From Nitrospirota bacterium (GTDB lineage: Bacteria; Nitrospirota; Thermodesulfovibrionia; Thermodesulfovibrionales; JdFR-85): DNA of 11,209 nucleotides. Shown here one piece after another: positions 9,601 to 11,209 of the stretch; positions within the stretch are counted from its first letter, which is position 1; every line of letters starts with the position of its first letter. Location of the stretch: NCBI GenBank assembly GCA_015485235.1, contig WFTX01000207.1:1-11209 (forward strand), written 5' to 3'. The position numbers were made by a program, and so were the translations under genes. The notes below the pieces were generated by a model, which ran no database searches, had not been told where the DNA came from, and was given only the letters and a program-made list of their open reading frames with translations.

Positions 9601-10397
9601 GTTACGATTACAGGAACTACCTGGGGAATTCAGACTCCCTCGTCCCTCCACTCATGATAGCCACTTCAAAGGGGCTCTTCCCGAGTGATACAATCCTCGG
9701 CGATATTGACAGGGATGGAAGACCTGAGATTGCAGTTGGACGTATCCCAGTAATTTCCTCCAATGAGGTGATAGAACTACTTAATAAAATAAAAGCCTAC
9801 GAATCCAGTACACTCCCTTCAGTCACAGCCCTCTCCGACAATCCCGATGCTGGCGGTGATTTTCCGACTGGGAGCATTCAGGTGCACAGTCCCCTCTCAG
9901 GCATCATGACTGTTCAGAGCATTTCACTTGCAGAGATGAATCTCTCTGAGGCGAGATCTCTCCTTTTCGATACCCTTAAACAGGGGGTCGGCCTGATCAG
10001 CTACACAGGACACGCCGGGCTCACACAGATTGCCGACGAGGGACTCCTGAAGACATCGGATATATCGGGGCTTCAGAGCAGTTATCCTCCTCTCTTTGTC
10101 GGCCTTACCTGTGTGATGGGCAACTTTGCCATCCCGGGGGTTGACAGTCTTGGAGAGGTACTTGCCATCGAACCTTCCGGGGCATCAGTTGTATGGACGG
10201 CCACAGGAATGAGCATGAATGAAGATGCAGTATCTCTGGGAGAACAATTTTTCCGGAGCCTGTATCTTGAGGGTATACCGACTCTTGGAAAGGGCATACT
10301 CAGGTCATACAGTTCATACATGGACCGCGGAGGGAATCCTGAAATGGTATGGATATACACCCTTATCGGTGACCCTGCCATAGTGATCCCAAGATAG
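3693..10397 (+). CDS. Giant secreted multidomain surface protein with C-terminal C25 (gingipain-type) cysteine peptidase
   Basis: A 2234-residue exported protein. Residues 1-30 are a Sec signal peptide: basic start, hydrophobic 11-25, and ADA at 28-30 as a signal peptidase site. Approximate order after that: 31-389 beta-rich region I do not recognise; 390-538 DUF11-like; 540-660 and 664-770 two SdrD-B-like domains with acidic calcium-type loops; 773-838 plus 1013-1080 one DUF11 domain split by a DNRLRE domain at 840-1010; 1094-1215 and 1216-1340 further beta domains; 1341-1440 FN3-like; 1440-1560 lysine/arginine-rich linker; 1565-1645 a PorU-like segment (AEGIYYISSEEIS); 1680-1880 accessory beta-sandwich; 1896-2234 peptidase C25 with H2107 and C2140. 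Cysteines occur only at 217, 225, 249, 261, 353, 380, 456, 499, 629, 635 and 2140, so ten could form extracytoplasmic disulfides and the last is the nucleophile. I see no LPXTG, PEP-CTERM or type IX sorting domain. Likely role, by inference: cell-surface or released adhesin-protease. The gene is monocistronic between divergent and convergent neighbours. Confidence 0.9.
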   Translation: MIKHRQGISHLVFLIGILIPILFFATSADADYVGSLVNRIFVDPSSLDVVSDGYQAGDEVSFILETTPWQSDGKSLKGHAAWMTLYVPPGVEVISVEFTDATPLGSYIFRPAEDTDASYDGWGRRGAAGYTPTTGVTQLGEGYVNQMQQDTGIFYSTDPRTSLISAGLGPLEPTGIKAGPQLIYNQWDYDQILAFGVDGALSGNRGKGNTPLVGTGCTGPNGAGCTWAGTGSIVAGPQTYYTNDYNPACSPSASFEDDLTCTGPWQRIAYPNSKLGAGDPITPATDQGAILNTSVPTSAGFTVSSSSPLPPGTNTVRFVHGKRRVGELETARVTFRITDPVAFQNSFTNNTFCLDSVGGDTSDIAAKDNPFRYYEPQHQCNFLDPTAHLFKQARYVNNIPDTGAALSNDDVVSYSITFTNTSANTLHNITITDVPEDWAGTASPYLSLLEPGDPACAWTDYDGDRPGLTYVAGSASSGTAEWTTLSALPPGESITVFICGRVTGAPLYERAYNSGIVDYDHGTTHHTLRSTTTGTVTSSISGRVYIDADSSGNLSAGDSGAPGVTISLYIDNNSDGNLDGGDTLYDTTSTLTDGSYQFIGIPADDYIVVESDPPGWSSTGDADNPGGTCAAGNGCNTIGTITIASGTSSRSNNFFDYVPPSMRNTITGKVFADTDTDGIYDTGETGPLGVTVTLYSDTNSNGILDGGDIPIQTQNTSIGGDFQFILVTDGDFLMETSGLPSGATMTTDNLESASFTGLGNLDSGNYFGYIAPPGLSVTKIADKASVMPGDTITYTIEVRNITSTVQTGINVSDPLPSGTIYVSESTAATGTTDTGSSGSLDLTPSGDTYLEEKNPNNNYGSNNELKIKTKNNDDKRPLLKWDLSSIPSGATITSATMSFFVTRDRGGVTVNIHRMSTDWTEGGADWNTYDGTSNWITSGGDYNGTPEGNFTPDKKNQYVTVDVTSLVQNWTSGAYPNYGVILISDSDKEVKIASSESTGREPVLTVSYTVPPTVETKTNQSTDPNPLADGTPPALVLPADGFVLLPGDSMTVTFTVTVDSPISPGITEILNEATATSYESVIPATGSANTLLPTLESYESDYTTIKDLFYRDPDGSGWGTDPIYSGGIRYGTSTAYDIAYYDSNGNLVYTDTSASSDAAGALKGVDPNTNDAVRYGTWTAVVIPDSYTPSPNLSSQLSDTNSITTDTFDVVTWSKVVFTDMNGTPVLGYDMSSGSNTAYITVYDRDENKDPALIETVSLTVSDPNTGDSETVILYETGSDTGIFANDSSGSRLGLPLSTTSGGSPNDGTLYVTGGYNISASYTDSDDSADTATATVFIPTRVTLSGFRGYVEDGKVIIEWETDSETDTVGFHLERFNPASLRFERINRNILPGLITSPQGGVYRLTDPDARPGGHYRYRLVELEGSGKINLYGPFSVNLEGTGIASPSQEILHRSGIRGPGSFIDSKSDGKVTVTSFSDGTIIVGANTRGHKGKTASYKNRDGTTVVNLGSETTSGSVFSMEALNYKRLTHKKSRRIAGTRRMEAKKIRPFSLRDSLAKAIKIPVKAEGIYYISSEEISRTLGLPEPLVRKKIMARKFRLENAGKAAAYMPRPDGSGLYFYGKGISSIYTDTNIYYLKPGKGKTIRWARKKTGRNARISTYREKIRYEVNMFPATGLFDDPEADYWLWDYLFAGQPGLDEKEFSMELTGPAGRGDVTVTITLMGSTEAAEGDDHHAVISINGIEAGSAVWKGRTRHIAEVSIDPGILQEGTNIVTLRAIRDPGVPYSIFFLDSIEIEYESLFRSENDRLTFTAPEKGRATLTGFSTGDIIALDISHELRPRLVRPEIGAQTDGTFSVTINVLQGHRYFIASTSGVYTIENSVPDWPSHLKDNRGAEYLIITPPELAEAMKPLAAYRKGKGLSTMIIRTDDIYDEFNSGRRSPHAIREFLEWAYNEWQVRPLYVILAGEGSYDYRNYLGNSDSLVPPLMIATSKGLFPSDTILGDIDRDGRPEIAVGRIPVISSNEVIELLNKIKAYESSTLPSVTALSDNPDAGGDFPTGSIQVHSPLSGIMTVQSISLAEMNLSEARSLLFDTLKQGVGLISYTGHAGLTQIADEGLLKTSDISGLQSSYPPLFVGLTCVMGNFAIPGVDSLGEVLAIEPSGASVVWTATGMSMNEDAVSLGEQFFRSLYLEGIPTLGKGILRSYSSYMDRGGNPEMVWIYTLIGDPAIVIPR
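5307..6008 (+). other. Pair of SdrD-B-like domains with calcium-type loops (residues 539-772)
   Basis: Two successive domains begin SISGRVYIDADSSGN and NTITGKVFADTDTDG. Each carries two acidic loops of the D-x-D/N-x-D/N-G kind: 547-558 and 571-579 in the first, 673-681 and 697-705 in the second. They are followed by the conserved 'DG.YQFI' or 'GDFQFI' strand. This pattern is typical of SdrD B-type repeats in surface proteins, which are rod-like spacers that bind calcium. Calcium binding here is inferred from the loops. Confidence 0.75.
6210..6719 (+). other. DNRLRE (CBM96-like) domain inserted in a DUF11 domain (residues 840-1009)
   Basis: Residues around 845-860 read SGDTYLEEKNPNNNYGSNN, then RPLLKWDLSSIPSGATITSA, then a tryptophan-rich stretch (TDWTEGGADWNTYD), then VTVDVTSLVQNWTSGAYPNYG and finally EPVLTVSYT. 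This is the full hallmark series of DNRLRE domains, often attached to polysaccharide-acting or surface proteins and thought to bind carbohydrate. On either side lie the two halves of a single DUF11 domain: 'SVTKIADKASVMPGDTITYTI...SDPLPSGTIYVS' before and 'LVLPADGFVLLPGDSMTVTF...NEATATS' after. Confidence 0.8.
9378..10397 (+). other. Peptidase C25 catalytic domain (residues 1896-2234)
   Basis: The domain opens with EYLIITPPELAEAMKPLAAY, then has AGEGSYDYRNYLG (from 1966), the C25-typical GDIDRDGRPEIAVGRIP at 2003-2019, YTGHAG with H2107, LTCVMGNF with C2140, and a closing GDPAIVIPR. The family uses a His/Cys dyad. The 33-residue His-Cys spacing equals that of RgpB (H211, C244, from memory). 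No Ig-like or sorting domain follows, unlike gingipains and type IX secretion substrates. Confidence 0.85.
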
Positions 10398-10400
10398 ATA

Positions 10401-10483
10401 AATGAAGAACCCTGCGGCAAAACCGCAGGGTATCTTCGATATGTAAGGGGGTTTTTATCTCATTACATTCGCTTGCTGTGCAT
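10401..10483. repeat. REP-like repeat unit 1
   Basis: The first of two tandem units, starting AATGAAGAACCCTG. It contains a strong hairpin: CCCTGCGG (10410-10417), loop CAAAA (10418-10422), CCGCAGGG (10423-10430). The stem is extended by A10409-T10431 and, past one bulged base, by GAAGA (10404-10408) with TCTTC (10433-10437), about 14 pairs in all. It begins 4 bases after the stop of the large gene, so it could protect or help end that mRNA, but no T run follows directly. Confidence 0.8.
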
Positions 10484-10560
10484 AATGAAGAACCCTGCGG
10501 CAAGACCGCAGGGTATCTTCGATATGTAAGGAAGTTTTATTTCATTATATTCGCTCGCTA
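10484..10560. repeat. REP-like repeat unit 2
   Basis: A near copy of unit 1 at a period of 83 bases. It has the same GAAGA/TCTTC and CCCTGCGG/CCGCAGGG stem (10487-10520), with loop CAAGA instead of CAAAA. It shares the tail up to ATTCGCTCGCT (10549-10559), where unit 1 has ATTCGCTTGCT. Differences are a few substitutions and one single-base indel. Confidence 0.8.
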
Positions 10561-10562
10561 AC

Positions 10563-10581
10563 CCCGTGGCAAGACCACGGG
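10563..10581. repeat. Related palindrome with a changed stem
   Basis: CCCGTGG (10563-10569) and CCACGGG (10575-10581) form a perfect 7-bp stem around the same CAAGA loop as unit 2. Both arms differ from units 1-2 yet remain complementary. It follows the ATTCGCTCGCT tail of unit 2 directly. Confidence 0.7.
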
Positions 10582-10590
10582 ACAATGACA

Positions 10591-10623
10591 CTTGCCGCAA
10601 GGTGCGAAGCACCCGGAGGCAAG
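10591..10623. repeat. Fourth palindrome in the intergenic array
   Basis: CTTGCC (10591-10596) pairs with GGCAAG (10618-10623). Inside, GGTGC (10601-10605) pairs with GCACC (10609-10613) around a GAA loop, with a small internal loop between the two stems. It has no T run on either strand, so it is probably another repeat element, not a standard terminator. A smaller hairpin, TATGC/GCATA (10662-10666 with 10672-10676), lies next to the end of the convergent gene. Confidence 0.6.
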
Positions 10624-10682
10624 AATGGAATTTAAGTATTTGTTCCTTGCATTGAGTATATTATGCGCTCGGCATATTCAAA

Positions 10683-11189
10683 TCAGCCGAAGATAATGCT
10701 CGCCCTTTCCCGTATGAGCCTCCTGCCGAGGTCTATCATGGAACAGTACATCCTTTCGGCAAGGTCCTTTCTGCCTATGGAAAAGGGGGTCTTCAGCGAG
10801 GAGTTTATAAGGTATGCCTCTTCAGCATAAAGCTCTATCAACTCATCATTGATTTCAAGGTATTCATCCCTGCTATAAGCCTTCCGTGCCATCTCACCGT
10901 AATCCCGGCTGGAACCGGAAGAAAGCATCTTCAGGAAAAAGCCCGTCTGTTTTCTGAGCCTTTCTCTTCTGTAAGGGTTTATCTTTTCATAATCAAAGGT
11001 GACCTCAATAGGGAGAAATCTGATATCCCTGAGAAGCTTTTTGTCAAGGATCATGCTTTTTTCAATCAACTCCTCCAGGTCCTGTTCAGCCACTGCACAG
11101 CCGACCTCCTTTAACATCTCTGCAACCTCGATGCACTCCCTGTTGAGTTCTCTCTCACGCCTGACCCTGGCCTCAAGAAAACGTCTCAT
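10683..11189 (-). CDS. Hypothetical protein, probably all-helical
   Basis: 168 residues if started at ATG 11187-11189. I do not recognise a family. The composition is rich in Arg, Glu and Leu and looks wholly alpha-helical. The N-terminal approximately 50 residues (MRRFLEARVRRERELNRECI and onward) could form a coiled coil. There is a central INPYRRERLRKQTGFFLKML segment, a C-terminal half with SRDEYLEINDELIELYAEE, and no signal peptide or membrane segment, so it is probably cytoplasmic. GAGAGG sits about 6 bases before the ATG and supports this start. However, the frame stays open upstream to the window edge (S-I-E-R-A-V), so a longer, 5'-truncated gene cannot be excluded. It converges on the large protease gene across the palindrome array, and its operon partners lie outside the window. 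Confidence 0.7.
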   Translation of the reverse strand: MRRFLEARVRRERELNRECIEVAEMLKEVGCAVAEQDLEELIEKSMILDKKLLRDIRFLPIEVTFDYEKINPYRRERLRKQTGFFLKMLSSGSSRDYGEMARKAYSRDEYLEINDELIELYAEEAYLINSSLKTPFSIGRKDLAERMYCSMIDLGRRLIRERASIIFG

Positions 11190-11209
11190 AACAGCCCTCT
11201 CGATAGATG

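Noticed and set aside
10290..10397. C-terminal anchor (PEP-CTERM, LPXTG or type IX sorting domain) on the large protein
   Set aside because: The chain ends within the peptidase fold at GDPAIVIPR, with no hydrophobic segment, no basic tail and no sorting motif.
10401..10437. Intrinsic terminator of the large gene
   Set aside because: The stem is strong but no T run follows it; the first T stretch begins about 15 bases later after a G run, so I annotate it as a repeat that may only stabilise the 3' end.
10401..10581. CRISPR array
   Set aside because: Only two long direct copies with no uniform spacer, internal palindromes and no cas genes; it fits REP-like elements better.

Overview
The window looks like chromosomal DNA of a Gram-negative bacterium, probably environmental or anaerobic. 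It encodes Lgt, a copper P-type ATPase of the type that serves haem-copper oxidases, and a very large Sec-exported surface protein built from DUF11, SdrD-like and DNRLRE modules with a C-terminal C25 (gingipain-type) peptidase. AGG/AGA is common for arginine, and base composition looks near 50% G+C. Both would suit Nitrospirota or a deltaproteobacterial lineage, but taxonomy is an inference and no marker gene settles it.

Left part (1-3195, minus strand): a two-gene unit. lgt comes first. Its stop overlaps by 4 bases (ATGA) the start of a CcoI/FixI-type Cu(I)-exporting ATPase, which runs off the left edge with all its catalytic motifs present. A candidate extended -10 promoter lies just upstream of lgt and would give an almost leaderless mRNA.

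Middle (3196-3692): a divergent intergenic region of about 500 bases. A near-consensus sigma70 promoter (TTGATT, 17-base spacer, TATAAT) points right and implies a 5' leader of roughly 240 nt. That leader has several small hairpins and ends in a stem plus eight T just before the ribosome binding site, which looks like an attenuator or cis-regulatory RNA.

Main gene (3693-10397, plus strand): one 2234-residue exported protein. Order: signal peptide, unknown cysteine-containing N-terminal region, DUF11-like domain, two SdrD-B-like domains with calcium-type acidic loops, a DUF11 domain split by an inserted DNRLRE domain, further beta domains, an FN3-like domain, a very basic linker, PorU-like accessory domains, and a C25 peptidase with an intact His/Cys dyad. 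It reads as a long adhesive stalk carrying a protease at its C-terminus, with no recognisable C-terminal sorting signal.

Right part (10398-11209): a cluster of at least four palindromes, including two tandem copies of an approximately 80-base unit and a related hairpin with a changed but still complementary stem. This REP/BIME-like array separates the giant gene from a convergent gene of unknown function (10683-11189, minus strand).
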